From Leptospira ryugenii (GTDB lineage Bacteria > Spirochaetota > Leptospiria > Leptospirales > Leptospiraceae), in NCBI RefSeq assembly GCF_003114855.1, contig NZ_BFBB01000003.1:375077-439076 (forward strand): a DNA stretch of 64,000 nucleotides, read 5' to 3'. Below are positions 30,614-40,554 of this stretch, in pieces. The notes under the pieces were generated by a model. That model was not told the DNA's origin. It saw nothing but the letters and a program-made list of their open reading frames with translations, and searched no databases. Position 1 is the stretch's first letter. Every line of letters begins with the position of its first letter. Both the position numbers and the translations under genes were made by a program.

Positions 30614-32056
30614 CTATTTCGTAGGTGCCTTTCCGATCTTTCCAGTTTTAGGAGGAATCTTTAACTTCTGTTTTGGATAGATCAAATCCTTGTCCTTAAT
30701 TTTGTCTCGGTTCGCTTGGAAGATACGTTTCCAAAGCTTTGAGTTTTCGTAGACTTCTGGTTTCTTTGCGATTCTCCAAAGGCACTCCGCTGGGTTTGTT
30801 TTTCCAACAGTATACTCTTTCCAACCGTTTCCAAGGTCTCGAATGCGTGAGCCAGCATCATCTCCGGTCTCTTCGTCGCTTGCTTTTGTTTCTTCTTTGG
30901 CTACCTTGTCTTCTTTTGGTTTTGTCTCTGTTCCTTCTACATTTGTTGCTTCACGAGTTCGGAACATCTTTGGATTGGATGATTTGATGCCTTCAACTTG
31001 GTCGATCGAGATTTCTGCCAAACGAATGGCTTCTTCGGACTGGGCAATGGAATCTTCATACTTTTCTTGTTCTAAGGAATTGGATGAACTTGCTAAGGAT
31101 TCATTGGCAGCTCCCAGATTTTCCTGAGCACTTGCGTAGGCATCCTTAGTGTTGGGTGATTTTGTAAGCGCATCAGATTTTAGCTCCGCAAAACGGCTGT
31201 TTGCGTCCTCTACAACATCTCTTGCTTGCCCATTTCTTGCCTTCGCTTGGTCCTTAACTGAACTAGCCAAAAGACCCGGTGCTGCCGCTCTTGCTGTTTT
31301 GATCTTTTCTTCGGCAGACTTTAACTTGCCTGCTTCAATGTCAGCATATGCGGAACGAATGCGCGCTCGTTCTTCTTCGATAGAGGGGTTTTGGCCGTTT
31401 GAATAGCGAGATGCTTTTTCCAAACTTTGGTCAACTTCCTCGGCAGATTTGCGTATCATATCAGATCGTTCCATAGCAACAGCTTTTGCTTGTTTGCCGG
31501 CTACTTTGGATTCTTCAAATAAGCGGTAGGCCTCTTCATACTCATTCAGAGCCAATAAGCGCTTTTCTTCCTTTTTCTTTTCGTCGTCTTCTTCTTTTAA
31601 GTACGCTGCCAAAGAGGAATCAGCTTGGCTCAATTTTGCCTCACCCGCCTCTTTCAGAGATTGCGCTTTTTTGAAGTCCTCGGCAGATGTTTCTTGTGCA
31701 TTGGCTTCATCTGCGGCATCTAACTGAGCGATCGCCTCTTCACGGGATTTGGCAGTTAGTTTTGGTAAAGTCTTTTCGAGGGCATCATAAGCTTTCGAAA
31801 TCGCGTAGTCAGCGCTCTTTTTGGAATCTGATGCTTTTTCTTCCGCTGCAAAATCATTGGCCGCTTGTAGACTTTTCTTTGCCTCTTGGAATTCGTCAGG
31901 GGAATACTCTTCCGCTTTTAAACCTTCGGCTCTTTCCACTTGGGATTTTGCCAAAGCCAGTTCCTTTAAGGGCAACTCTTGCCCGCAGTTCCATAGCATT
32001 GGTAGCAAAAAAGCCAAGCCAATGATTGCTGATTGTTTCCTAATCAAAGGTAACAT
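30614..32056 (-). CDS. lruA: LruA/LipL71-like lipoprotein with C-terminal LysM domain
   Basis: 480 residues. Signal peptide ends in LWNC (Cys24), a permitted spirochaetal lipobox. The long middle is repetitive, Ala/Glu/Lys-rich helix (repeats such as SAEDFKKAQSLKEAGEAKL), probably an extended coiled-coil-like rod. The C-terminal about 60 residues form a LysM-like module (KEYTVGKTNPAECLWRIA...IFQANRDKIKDKDLIYPKQKLKIP) that would bind peptidoglycan. This architecture matches LruA (LipL71), a major Leptospira lipoprotein. AAGGAG six bases before ATG 32056 fixes the start; the frame upstream of it has no support. Encoded after the STAS gene. Confidence 0.85.
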   Translation of the reverse strand: MLPLIRKQSAIIGLAFLLPMLWNCGQELPLKELALAKSQVERAEGLKAEEYSPDEFQEAKKSLQAANDFAAEEKASDSKKSADYAISKAYDALEKTLPKLTAKSREEAIAQLDAADEANAQETSAEDFKKAQSLKEAGEAKLSQADSSLAAYLKEEDDEKKKEEKRLLALNEYEEAYRLFEESKVAGKQAKAVAMERSDMIRKSAEEVDQSLEKASRYSNGQNPSIEEERARIRSAYADIEAGKLKSAEEKIKTARAAAPGLLASSVKDQAKARNGQARDVVEDANSRFAELKSDALTKSPNTKDAYASAQENLGAANESLASSSNSLEQEKYEDSIAQSEEAIRLAEISIDQVEGIKSSNPKMFRTREATNVEGTETKPKEDKVAKEETKASDEETGDDAGSRIRDLGNGWKEYTVGKTNPAECLWRIAKKPEVYENSKLWKRIFQANRDKIKDKDLIYPKQKLKIPPKTGKIGKAPTK

Positions 32057-32114
32057 AATGATCTCCTTGCGTATGTTGGGGGTAGGGAGAAAAGAAAGCT
32101 CGAGGCTCTCTTTT

Positions 32115-32450
32115 CTATTTGAACGCAGCTGTTGCTTCGTCTTCGCTGTCGAAGATTTCAAAAAATGAGGTTAATTTAGTAAGCTCAAACACCTTTCTTA
32201 CCGAGCCAGCTACATTGATGATTTTTAAGCCACCTTGGTACTTTTTAAGATTGGAAAGGCTGGAAATTAGAGCTCCGATCCCAGAGGAGTCAATATAAGA
32301 AACTTTCTCTAGGTTGATCACGATGCAGTACTTTTGCTCTTCGATCAATTTGGCAATAACATCCTTAATTTCAGGAGCGTTGTAAAGGTCGATCTCCCCG
32401 TTGATATCGAGGACTACGATTTTATCTTTTTCCCTTCTAGTGATTTCCAT
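32115..32450 (-). CDS. STAS-domain anti-sigma factor antagonist (SpoIIAA/RsbV-like)
   Basis: 111 residues, a single STAS domain. The phosphorylatable serine pair lies in YIDSSGIGAL (Ser55/Ser56), as in SpoIIAA and RsbV. In partner switching the unphosphorylated form binds a HATPase anti-sigma kinase, and a PP2C phosphatase restores it. No kinase is adjacent, but a RsbW-like ATPase occurs at 59257 and a PP2C at 49254. It sits upstream of the lruA gene on the same strand, 58 bases away, and downstream of tgt. Confidence 0.92.
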   Translation of the reverse strand: MEITRREKDKIVVLDINGEIDLYNAPEIKDVIAKLIEEQKYCIVINLEKVSYIDSSGIGALISSLSNLKKYQGGLKIINVAGSVRKVFELTKLTSFFEIFDSEDEATAAFK

Positions 32451-32475
32451 GTGTGTCCAGAGACTCCTCAGCGAA

Positions 32476-32492
32476 TCTACACTTCGTGTAGA
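32476..32492. other. 7-bp hairpin between tgt and the STAS gene
   Basis: TCTACAC (32476-32482) and GTGTAGA (32486-32492) form a perfect stem with a 3-base loop. No T-run follows, so a classical terminator is not supported; it could protect or separate the transcripts. Confidence 0.45.
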
Positions 32493-32543
32493 AATGACGG
32501 TACAATCACATTCAAAAAAAACAGAAACGTCAACTGAATATTT

Positions 32544-33659
32544 TTATACCCCATACAATTTTTTCCAGTGAGCATAAAATTGAGGGAATTCGTTGGCTGA
32601 AAGGGAGGCTCTGAGCTCTGCCATAAACTGGTACATAAAATATAAATTGTGATAGGTGGAGAGACTAAAGGCGGTCAATTCCTTTACTTTATGTAAGTGC
32701 CTTATGTATCCTAAACTATAGGTTTGGCAGACCTTACATTTACAGTTTGGATCAATTGGAGCCGTTGAGAGCCTATGGCTTTCGTTTCTGAGGTTGATTT
32801 TGCCTCTGCTTGTAAAGACTTGGCCATTGCGTGCGTTTCGTGTGGGCAAGACACAATCAAACATGTCAATCCCTTGTTTAACTGACTCAAGGATATCAGG
32901 CACAGTCCCTACACCCATGAGATAATGTGGCTTATTTACAGCCATGTGAGGTGCGAGGAATTGGATGGTTTTTTGGAATTCTTTTCTTGGCTCCCCAACA
33001 GAAAGCCCGCCAATGGCAATGCCTGGGAAGTCCATAGCCTGTAGTTCGGTTAAACTTTTCAAGCGCAGGCTTTCTTCCGTTCCCCCTTGGACGATACAAA
33101 ACAAATTTTGATTTTGTGGGTCTTTTTGCCAATACTCTATAGAGTTTTTTGCCCAACGATGGGTTCTATCGAGGGCCAACTCCAATCTTTCCGTCGAACT
33201 TCCGTAAGGTGCACAATCATCCAAAACCATCATGATATCTGATCGAATAGACCTTTGGATGTCTATGACTGATTCTGGAGTGAATTTATGGTAACTGCCA
33301 TCAACATGCGACTGAAAACGAACTCCGTCTTCTTCAAATCGAAACAGACTCGCAAGTGAAAAGACTTGAAATCCACCAGAATCCGTAAGCAGAGCTTCGG
33401 AATAGGACATGAAAGGTTTTAATCCACCAAAATGATCAAGAACTTCTGTTCCAGGCTTGAGGTAGAGATGGTAGGTATTGCCAAGGATCAGTTTGTATCC
33501 GATTTCTCGTATGTCATCTGAATCCAGCGACTTTATAGAACCTCTCGTTCCCACAGGCATAAAGACTGGTGTCTCGACTTCAACATTTCCAAGACTTAGC
33601 TTTCCTAGTCTCGCAAAACTCGTCGGGTCATTGCCCAATACTTGAAACCTAAGACTCAC
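32544..33659 (-). CDS. tgt: Queuine tRNA-ribosyltransferase
   Basis: Exchanges G34 for preQ1/queuine in tRNAs with GUN anticodons. Landmarks: the active-site Asp in VLDDCAPYG, the nucleophile in [13 protein letters not shown], and a C-terminal Zn site CKCKVC followed by a distal His. 371 residues is standard. It starts with GTG at 33659, directly overlapping the Fur-family stop (TAGTG), so the genes are translationally coupled. No separate Shine-Dalgarno is clear. Confidence 0.95.
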   Translation of the reverse strand: MSLRFQVLGNDPTSFARLGKLSLGNVEVETPVFMPVGTRGSIKSLDSDDIREIGYKLILGNTYHLYLKPGTEVLDHFGGLKPFMSYSEALLTDSGGFQVFSLASLFRFEEDGVRFQSHVDGSYHKFTPESVIDIQRSIRSDIMMVLDDCAPYGSSTERLELALDRTHRWAKNSIEYWQKDPQNQNLFCIVQGGTEESLRLKSLTELQAMDFPGIAIGGLSVGEPRKEFQKTIQFLAPHMAVNKPHYLMGVGTVPDILESVKQGIDMFDCVLPTRNARNGQVFTSRGKINLRNESHRLSTAPIDPNCKCKVCQTYSLGYIRHLHKVKELTAFSLSTYHNLYFMYQFMAELRASLSANEFPQFYAHWKKLYGV

Positions 33660-34135
33660 TATTTCTTATTGTATTCGCAAGTATCAACATTTTGGCAAAC
33701 ACCATAGATATTGAGGTGGTGGCCGGTGATCTTAAACCCATTCTTTTCAGCAGCATTTTTTTGTAGGTCTTCGATTTGTTCATCAATGAACTCGACAATG
33801 CGACCACACTGAACACAAATAATGTGGTCATGGTGTTTGTGGCCTATGATGTGCTCATAGTATTTATAATCTTTGCCAAAATCATGCTCTTCCAAAAGAC
33901 CTGCTTCCACCATAATGGAGAGGATGCGATAAATTGTGGCCTTAGAAATTTTGTCTTTGCTATCTTTTAGCTCATATAACAAACCTTCGGCGGTGAAATG
34001 GTTATGAGTGGAAAAAATTTTCTCGGCCACCAATAGCCTTTGGTTCGTAATCTTGAGACCTTTTTCTTTGAGATACTGCTCAAAGACTGTCATCTCAGCC
34101 TTTGTGTCTTCTGTTTCGTTATGTTCGAGTGCCAA
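33659..34135 (-). CDS. fur: Fur-family metal/peroxide regulator
   Basis: 158 residues: winged-helix DNA-binding part ([25 protein letters not shown]) then a dimer domain with [12 protein letters not shown] (regulatory metal ligands) and CxxC/CxxxxC zinc pairs (CVQC, CQNVDTC). It could be Fur, Zur or PerR; sequence alone does not decide. The start is TTG 34135, supported by a near-perfect GGAGGA six bases upstream. An internal ATG at 34093 would give a shorter protein. Located between the LptE-like gene (31-base gap) and tgt (overlap). Confidence 0.88.
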   Translation of the reverse strand: MALEHNETEDTKAEMTVFEQYLKEKGLKITNQRLLVAEKIFSTHNHFTAEGLLYELKDSKDKISKATIYRILSIMVEAGLLEEHDFGKDYKYYEHIIGHKHHDHIICVQCGRIVEFIDEQIEDLQKNAAEKNGFKITGHHLNIYGVCQNVDTCEYNKK

Positions 34136-34166
34136 AGGAATCCTCCAAAATTTTAATCAATTTCAT

Positions 34167-34715
34167 TCAATCGACTTCACCAGCCAATGAGTAGTACCAG
34201 GCTCTTTCTGATTCCTCTGCAATCCTCAATGCCGTTACCCTGAGCAATCGGTTTTGGGCTTCTTCTTCGGATTCTCTGTAGCCAAGTTGGGTAGAAAAAT
34301 GAGCTCTCCCTGGGACCTCGTTTCTCTCTAAGGCAAGTTTTCTACCTGAGTTTGCTTCTACAAGTTCCAAACGGGTCACCATAAATAGTTCAGAGGAAAG
34401 GTGTTGGTCAGCCAAATCCATCAGATCTCCCACTTTTTGGTAATGGACAATCTCAGCGTAGAGACGGTAGGTAGCCTTTGTTTTGTCCCGAGTGCTGAGG
34501 AAACGCCCCCTCCGATCGATTTCCTCTTGGATCATCTGGGTCAAGCGTGTGTGAAGCCCTGCTCCATAGGTATTGTTTCTCACATTTTGCACATAGAGTA
34601 TCCGAGCATTGTCAGGGATAGGCACGCCTTTGATTTTAGGTGGGCGGCCGGGTTCTCTCTGGAAGAGGCTACAGGAAACTGATGAGAAAAGGATTAGGGA
34701 GAGAAGGAGTTTCAT
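34167..34715 (-). CDS. LptE-like lipoprotein (putative)
   Basis: 182 residues. Signal peptide MKLLLSLILFSSVSC ends at Cys15, a probable lipobox. The mature part reads RILYVQNVRNNTYGAGLHTRLTQMIQEEIDRRGRF, then TYRLYAEIVHYQ. This follows the LptE/RlpB pattern (P/I-x-ENRTY...LTxxLxxEF), which suggests the outer-membrane lipoprotein partner of LptD in LPS export. Similarity is by eye and distant. It heads the fur-tgt gene group; the start of the divergent M23 gene lies 98 bases away. Confidence 0.7.
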   Translation of the reverse strand: MKLLLSLILFSSVSCSLFQREPGRPPKIKGVPIPDNARILYVQNVRNNTYGAGLHTRLTQMIQEEIDRRGRFLSTRDKTKATYRLYAEIVHYQKVGDLMDLADQHLSSELFMVTRLELVEANSGRKLALERNEVPGRAHFSTQLGYRESEEEAQNRLLRVTALRIAEESERAWYYSLAGEVD

Positions 34716-34800
34716 TCAGAGAATCCAGCACCCATACTGACTAGATCGCTCCGTATGTCAAGGGAATCGGGTTTGACGAGAGCTAGTTCCTGCTTGAAGC

Positions 34801-34819
34801 TTTTCATTTGAAATGAAAA
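34801..34819. promoter_or_regulatory. Palindrome overlapping the M23 gene start codon
   Basis: TTTTCATTT (34801-34809), one base, then AAATGAAAA (34811-34819) is a perfect 9-bp inverted repeat. The ATG start at 34813 lies in its right arm. It could be an operator or a start-masking hairpin. Confidence 0.5.
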
Positions 34820-36627
34820 CATTTTCTATGTTTTTTCCATTTTTCTTATTTTGTTTCTACCTCGGCTCGGTACCACTTTTCAGCGAGGACATCCCTTCTC
34901 CCATACCTAAGGACAAAGTAGGTCTCCCTTTGCCTTACCATTCCCCAGTCTCTGGAACCTTCGCTGAAATTCGAAACCACAATTTGCATTTAGGTTCTGA
35001 TTTTAAATCCTATGGCTTAAATGGTCATAGCATCTTAGCAACGTTTGATGGATATGTAGATGAGATTTTTTATTCAAAAGTGGGATATGGCTTATCGTTA
35101 AACATTTACAATCCAAATTACCGAGTTAAATCAAAGTATGCCCACTTACACTCATTTGCTGGTAAGTTGCCTGATCTCGAGAACTTAAGGAAGGCTTTAC
35201 TTTTTATGGGTGAAAAGGAAGGCTTTAAGATTAAATTACCTACGGGAATGTTTTCTGCAAAGAAAGGCGATCCCATTGGAAAAACAGGAGAATCAGGCTC
35301 AGGGATTTCACACCTTCATCTAGAATTTCATTCGGAAAAGTTCCGCATCAACCCACTTTCCTTCCCTGCATACCAAAAAGGTGATGTGACTCCTCCAACC
35401 ATACTTTCTTTTTTAATCGAGGGGGATCAAATCGCAAAACCAATTCTCCTCAACGCAAAAGAAATCCAAAAAGGAAAATACAAACTGTACGATACTGATG
35501 ATCGTTTAGTAGAGAGTTTGTCTCTATCTGGAAATTTAAAGTTGAGAATCGGTGGTTATGATATCATTCGATCTAGAAACAAAAACAATGTGTATGGTAT
35601 GGATCTGTCCATTGATGGCAAAGAAATATTCTCCCGCAAATTTGATTTTTTAAGTGCGAGTGGCGAAATTGAAAAACACCAATTCTATGATGTTAATCGT
35701 TCTTCCTTATCGCCACCAGTTTATTTTTACCATTTGTACGACCAAAAAAAGATGCCTGCCCCTGAGGCTTATTCTATCCAACTGAGTAGCTATAAACCTG
35801 GTTCCAAATTAGAAATAGAGGCAGCTTTATTCGATGCGGCAGGCAATCGATCTGTCCTTTCATTTTCCATTCTGCACGAAATAAACGGAGCACCAAAACC
35901 TAGCCTAAGCCAGATCACACAAAAGAAATTTCTTTCAAAAGATAAAGTCCTAAGCTTTGATATAAGTTCAGTCCAGACATCTGGGAGTGGGACCGTAGAG
36001 ATAGAAGAGTATGAAAACTTAGATCAGATTCCATTTAAAATACCAAAAGATCTAATCCTTAGAAGTAAAATCTATAGGATCACAACGAACCACTTATCGT
36101 GGAAAGGAGAGGCTTCGGGTGAGTTTTTACCAACGCAAGGCTCAAGTAGCAAAGACGCACTTTTCTTCTGGGATGAATCGATCAAAAACTTTTCTTATTT
36201 CAAACAAAAGAGAAAAGCTTCCGGGTTTCAATTCCAGCTAGCTAAGTTAGGCTATATTATGGTACTAGAGGACAAATCTCCACCCTATGTTCTCCCGATG
36301 ACCTCACTGGCAAGGCATATAGAATTACCTGAAATCAGAGAGCAGTGTTTTGAGGATAGATTTTATGTCCTCGGAGATAGTGGAACCGGCTTCAAAACAA
36401 ATGTAGAACTACTTCTGGATGGGCAAGCCTACCCCTATGAATATGACCCAGACCGTACCGCGATTCGCGTGAGTCTACCAAAGTCACTATATAAAGAAAG
36501 ACCCTACCTTCTTTTGGAAGTTAGGGCCTTTGATTATGCTGGCAACGTATCATTGCCATTTATCGATGTGATCGCTACTAAAGGCTGGAAGTTAGATACT
36601 CAAACCTCTTGCCCACTCATTGAGTAG
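34813..36627 (+). CDS. M23 (LytM-type) peptidase-family envelope protein
   Basis: 604 residues with an N-terminal signal sequence (MKTFSMFFPFFLFCFYLGSVPLFS). The LytM domain near residues 40-190 shows HLGSDF (metal-ligand H-x(3)-D) and HLHLEFH (H-x-H), so the Zn site looks present. It may cleave peptidoglycan cross-links or activate amidases. The remaining about 400 residues have no family I can name and look beta-rich. The start codon lies inside a perfect inverted repeat and there is no obvious ribosome-binding site. Overlaps the convergent greA by 28 bases. Confidence 0.85.
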   Translation: MKTFSMFFPFFLFCFYLGSVPLFSEDIPSPIPKDKVGLPLPYHSPVSGTFAEIRNHNLHLGSDFKSYGLNGHSILATFDGYVDEIFYSKVGYGLSLNIYNPNYRVKSKYAHLHSFAGKLPDLENLRKALLFMGEKEGFKIKLPTGMFSAKKGDPIGKTGESGSGISHLHLEFHSEKFRINPLSFPAYQKGDVTPPTILSFLIEGDQIAKPILLNAKEIQKGKYKLYDTDDRLVESLSLSGNLKLRIGGYDIIRSRNKNNVYGMDLSIDGKEIFSRKFDFLSASGEIEKHQFYDVNRSSLSPPVYFYHLYDQKKMPAPEAYSIQLSSYKPGSKLEIEAALFDAAGNRSVLSFSILHEINGAPKPSLSQITQKKFLSKDKVLSFDISSVQTSGSGTVEIEEYENLDQIPFKIPKDLILRSKIYRITTNHLSWKGEASGEFLPTQGSSSKDALFFWDESIKNFSYFKQKRKASGFQFQLAKLGYIMVLEDKSPPYVLPMTSLARHIELPEIREQCFEDRFYVLGDSGTGFKTNVELLLDGQAYPYEYDPDRTAIRVSLPKSLYKERPYLLLEVRAFDYAGNVSLPFIDVIATKGWKLDTQTSCPLIE

Positions 36628-39365
36628 CGAGAAATCTCTAAGACCTCATAAACGGTTTCCGTACTTCCAAAAGTTAGGGTAGCTTCATTGCCTACGTATT
36701 TTCCAAGTAAGGACTTTCCGAGAGGTGATTGGTAAGAAATGATATTTTTTTCCGTATCTGCATCCCAAGCACCTAAGATGGAGTAAGTGATGATTTCCCC
36801 AGTTTGTTTGTTTTTCAGTTTAACAGAAGTTCCGATAGAAACTCGTTCTGTCTTGACTTCACTCAAATCCAGGATACGTGCACTCTTGAGCTCAGCTTCC
36901 AACTTCTTGATCGCAGCTTGCAATTGAACTTGTTTTTCCATCGCCGCTTTGTATTCAGCATTTTCTCGAAGGTCACCTTTCTCTTGCGCCTCACCGATAT
37001 CTCGAGAGTTCTCTACCATCTCTACATTCAATAGATGTTCAAATTCAAGTTTCTTTGCATTGAATGCTCGACGAGTCACAAGTACTACATCTGCAGGTAG
37101 GCTCGACAATGGATCTTCCTCGCCTTCCTCCTCACCTTCATACTCATCCCAAACGATGTTTGGCTTCACTTCTTGGATGAGTTGGTGCAATTGATCCTTT
37201 TCTAAATCGGTCACATATGGTACTTCTCTAAAAAGAGCATATAGCTTACGAACGTATTCGTCATCTCCCTTCTCGAGTGTCTCTCTAAGGAGAGTATTGT
37301 CCTTTCCAAACAAAATATCCATTGCTTGGTTTTTTAGCTTGGTACCTTTTTCTTCGATTTTCGCCAAAGGTTTTAAGATTCGGAACACACGTAATACGAG
37401 GTCTTCTTCAGAAACTTTAAGCCAGTCGAATTTCCAAGTATGTGAGAGAATGGATTTAGCTACCCAGAGGAATACTTCCGGGTGTTCTTTTGATCGATTC
37501 AATACACTCTCAACAAATTGATTGAGTTCTATGTATTTCTCTTCAGATACCAAGTTTTGGAAAACAGATCTGTTTACCTTCACTGGCACTTCAAATAGAA
37601 GCCCAATCAAAATCTCAATTGCTTTCGGATGGTACTTTCTAATAAGATCTTTAAATCCTTTTTTGATATCCGTGTTATCCAAAGATTTAGAAATCTTAAG
37701 TGCTTCCTCCTTGGTGAAGGATTGAACCAAAGATTGAAGCTCTGTCTCGCGGATTTGGTGAGTAAACTCTTCAGAAGGCCATGACTTAGCTGCTTCGTTT
37801 AAGAAAAGATATGCGGAAAGTTTTCGGATAGGATCCTTTGCATTTTCCTCATCCACGTAATATGATATGAAAAAGTCAGCAGATTCCGCAGTTTCCTCAC
37901 CATCTCTCGAAGCTTCCATAGCGATCTCAAGTTTTTTGGAGTGGTCAGTGAGAGCTTGGAACTTTTGCATCAAAGTTTCGGCATGAGTGATTGGTTTTTC
38001 ATGTAAAACCACCTCATCCTTCTTCTTTGGGTTCATTCCAATATTTGCTTCTTTTTTAAGAACAGTTTTTACCTTGGTCCACCATTTTGACCATTCATCC
38101 GCTTTTAAGAAAGTGCCGATCAATTCGGTCTTCATGTCGGCAACCATCATACGGTTGTCATACGAGCGTAAGAGCTCCTTTAAAAATTCAGACAGGTTGT
38201 CATTAAAAAGTGCCTTAACTTCTTCTTTGTTTTCATAGTTGTGCACCCAGATATGATCTTTCTTCAATGGTTTCAAAGAAGTAATCGCCATTTGAATAGA
38301 TAGTTTATGGTTTTTCTTTTCTTCGAAATCTACAAAAATGGAATCCCCAGTCTGGGAAATGGAAGTTATCTTTCCGACACCCCAGTTTCTATGCATTACA
38401 TAGTTTCCAGTATCAAAAACGATATTTCTTTCGAAATTGGTTATACAAACTTTAACAGGTTTACGGTTGTTGCCTAGCTCACTCATCTTTAGAAAATCTT
38501 CTAAGAGCGAGTGGTTTACATATTTTTGTTTGTAAGCACGGATCAATTCGTTCCTTGCTTTTTGCGAGCCTGGCTCATGCTCCAAAATCTTTTTGAGAAA
38601 GTAAATAACACGATCCCAATCTTCCATGGCCTTATAGGGCTCAACCAATGGATACAGAAGTCCGACTAGACGGGTTTTCTCACGGTTGCCTAGAAGGATC
38701 CTCTCAATCTTATCAAAGAAGGTAATGTCTTCATAATTGTTCTGAACAAGTATCGCCCAGATCTCTTCCATTGGCTGGTAGTCTTTGTTCTTAGCAAATA
38801 TCTCGGCAGCATGTTTGAGGTAAGAGATCGCTTTACCACGATCTTCTTCCATAATGGTGAGAGCGTATTTTTTTGCAATATCAGGATTCTTTTTGTCCTT
38901 TGTTGCGAGCTTTTCTAATACTACTTTTAACTCTTTATTTTTTTTGAGCTTATCAAGTGCCTCAGCTTTCACGCGCAAGGCGAGGATTAAATCTCCAAAG
39001 CGCAAAATAGAATCTGTGATGTATTCTATGATCGCCCATTTGCCATGAGCTTTGAAGCTGTCTAAAATATTCTTTGCAAGGTTGGCATCACCTAAGGGGT
39101 CTTCCATAAAGGAAAGAATCATCAGCATGTACTTTGCTGAAATAGATTCTGGGTGCTCCTTAAAATGATCCTCAATCTTTTGTTTTGCGAGATTGAGCTT
39201 TCCTTCCGCTTTGTAAGCTTCTATGATATCGTCATAGATCTTAAATTTGGAGGCGTGTACTGAGCTGGCGTCAGCTCTTACATAAATTTCCTCATTAAAA
39301 AGTGCTGTCAGCTTATCTTGGTCAGCTGTTTGATTCGATTTATCTTCGGTAATAGTCTCGGGCAT
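36600..39365 (-). CDS. greA: Transcript-cleavage factor GreA with long spirochaetal N-terminal extension
   Basis: 921 residues. The C-terminal about 155 residues are a Gre factor: coiled coil with the acidic tip GDLRENAEYKAAMEK, then the FKBP-like domain (VSIGTSVKLKNKQTGE, PLGKSLLGKYVGNEATL). It rescues backtracked RNA polymerase by stimulating RNA cleavage. The N-terminal about 750 residues are helical, repeat-like (TPR-like IAKKYALTIMEEDRGKAISYLKHAAEI), with a central beta segment (VCITNFERNIVFDTGNYVMHRNWGVGKI). Standard GreA is about 160 residues; the same long form is known from Borrelia and Treponema. ATG 39365 has GGGAG about nine bases upstream. Confidence 0.93.
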   Translation of the reverse strand: MPETITEDKSNQTADQDKLTALFNEEIYVRADASSVHASKFKIYDDIIEAYKAEGKLNLAKQKIEDHFKEHPESISAKYMLMILSFMEDPLGDANLAKNILDSFKAHGKWAIIEYITDSILRFGDLILALRVKAEALDKLKKNKELKVVLEKLATKDKKNPDIAKKYALTIMEEDRGKAISYLKHAAEIFAKNKDYQPMEEIWAILVQNNYEDITFFDKIERILLGNREKTRLVGLLYPLVEPYKAMEDWDRVIYFLKKILEHEPGSQKARNELIRAYKQKYVNHSLLEDFLKMSELGNNRKPVKVCITNFERNIVFDTGNYVMHRNWGVGKITSISQTGDSIFVDFEEKKNHKLSIQMAITSLKPLKKDHIWVHNYENKEEVKALFNDNLSEFLKELLRSYDNRMMVADMKTELIGTFLKADEWSKWWTKVKTVLKKEANIGMNPKKKDEVVLHEKPITHAETLMQKFQALTDHSKKLEIAMEASRDGEETAESADFFISYYVDEENAKDPIRKLSAYLFLNEAAKSWPSEEFTHQIRETELQSLVQSFTKEEALKISKSLDNTDIKKGFKDLIRKYHPKAIEILIGLLFEVPVKVNRSVFQNLVSEEKYIELNQFVESVLNRSKEHPEVFLWVAKSILSHTWKFDWLKVSEEDLVLRVFRILKPLAKIEEKGTKLKNQAMDILFGKDNTLLRETLEKGDDEYVRKLYALFREVPYVTDLEKDQLHQLIQEVKPNIVWDEYEGEEEGEEDPLSSLPADVVLVTRRAFNAKKLEFEHLLNVEMVENSRDIGEAQEKGDLRENAEYKAAMEKQVQLQAAIKKLEAELKSARILDLSEVKTERVSIGTSVKLKNKQTGEIITYSILGAWDADTEKNIISYQSPLGKSLLGKYVGNEATLTFGSTETVYEVLEISRYSMSGQEV

Positions 39366-39502
39366 GAGAAGAATCTCCCTCTTCGAATTTCCTATGAAGG
39401 GTTGTCAATGTTCCAAACGTTGTTACGGTAAATTTAGCGATGAATCCGCAAAAAGAACAGTCCTAGTGCTAAAATCCTGTGATTACGTGTTCTTGTAAAG
39501 TA

Positions 39503-39534
39503 CAAAAAACCCGGCCAATTGACCGGGTTTTGTA
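39503..39534 (-). terminator. Terminator of the fla operon (bidirectional shape)
   Basis: AAAACCCGG (39506-39514) pairs perfectly with CCGGGTTTT (39523-39531) around an 8-base loop. Flanking A- and T-runs allow use on both strands; on the minus strand it follows flaA1 after about 25 bases. Confidence 0.93.
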
Positions 39535-39558
39535 CGGTTTTAGGAGTGAACCGTGGTT

Positions 39559-40533
39559 TTATTTGCCTTGTTGGCCACCGCAGTCGCGAACCTTCGCACC
39601 TGTGGAGATGGCACCAGATTTTTGGAGCATTTGTTCCAACTTAATTTTGTTTTTACAATCTTCTTCATCGAAATCTAGGTTGGCTCCATCGAAGTGGACT
39701 TCAAAGGTATCAGCCAAAACTCTTAGCTCGTCAAAGAAAAGGTATACTGTCTCACTTCCGGTCTTCGGTGTAGAACGTACCTTAAACTGTTTGAACACAA
39801 GGTTACGTGTGGCAGGGAAGGCACCTGCTTCTTGTGGAATCCCTGGAGGGATGTTCACTTGGAGAGGTCTCCAACCAACGAAGTCCAAAGAGCCAAATTG
39901 GAAGATATGGCTATTGCCATTATAATCCTCTAACCAGCCTTCTAACTCGTATTCGTTTCCTCTGCCCAAAACCCAAATCGAAACTGCTTTTACGTTTCCT
40001 GGAGTTTCGATACCGTAGATCTTGTCGAATTTCTTTTGGTTGTTGTCATCGATATAGGGCCTTGGTCGAGTGATCTCATATTCTGGAATTTTAGGAGGAC
40101 GGATTGTCACAACATTATAGCCAGGGTAAGTAAATTGAAATTTCACACCTAAAACTTTCGCACTACCTGGATCTACGTTTTTCACGTCAGTCGGTTTACC
40201 AGGAACGAGCTTCACTTCTCGCATCACCAAAGGAGACTTCACTGGGTCATTCAACACAGGGCTATATTTATTGTTCTCATCGAACTTCATGTCGCCTGTT
40301 CCGTCTTTGTTGACACCGTCTTTGTCAGTAGACACTTCCCAACCGTATGGTGCGGCTGCTGGAGGGTTGTCCCAAGACTCGATGGTGATGGCTTTGAGTT
40401 CCATAGCAGCGATGTCATTTCCGTTCGCTGTTTGAACCCCACTATCCACTCGGTATTGCGCCTGCGCAAATCCCAAAAGTGAGATAGAGATAAGGGTTCC
40501 GATTGCAAGGATTGTAAGTTTTTTATTTTCCAT
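39559..40533 (-). CDS. flaA1: Flagellar filament outer-layer protein FlaA1
   Basis: 324 residues. Signal peptide ends LLGFAQA. The FlaA fold shows in [45 protein letters not shown] and [13 protein letters not shown]. FlaA proteins ensheath the FlaB core of periplasmic flagella in spirochaetes and are needed for normal shape and motility. The longer of two paralogues here; the name follows the usual Leptospira order flaA2 then flaA1, so the number is less certain than the family. It lies 21 bases after flaA2 on the same strand, with a strong terminator after it. Confidence 0.9.
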   Translation of the reverse strand: MENKKLTILAIGTLISISLLGFAQAQYRVDSGVQTANGNDIAAMELKAITIESWDNPPAAAPYGWEVSTDKDGVNKDGTGDMKFDENNKYSPVLNDPVKSPLVMREVKLVPGKPTDVKNVDPGSAKVLGVKFQFTYPGYNVVTIRPPKIPEYEITRPRPYIDDNNQKKFDKIYGIETPGNVKAVSIWVLGRGNEYELEGWLEDYNGNSHIFQFGSLDFVGWRPLQVNIPPGIPQEAGAFPATRNLVFKQFKVRSTPKTGSETVYLFFDELRVLADTFEVHFDGANLDFDEEDCKNKIKLEQMLQKSGAISTGAKVRDCGGQQGK

Positions 40534-40554
40534 AATGGATGCCTATTTCTCCTT

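Noticed and set aside
30614..32056. Ala/Glu/Lys-rich repeats in the LruA-like gene as a DNA repeat or low-quality sequence
   Set aside because: The frame is continuous and the composition fits the helical rod of this lipoprotein family.
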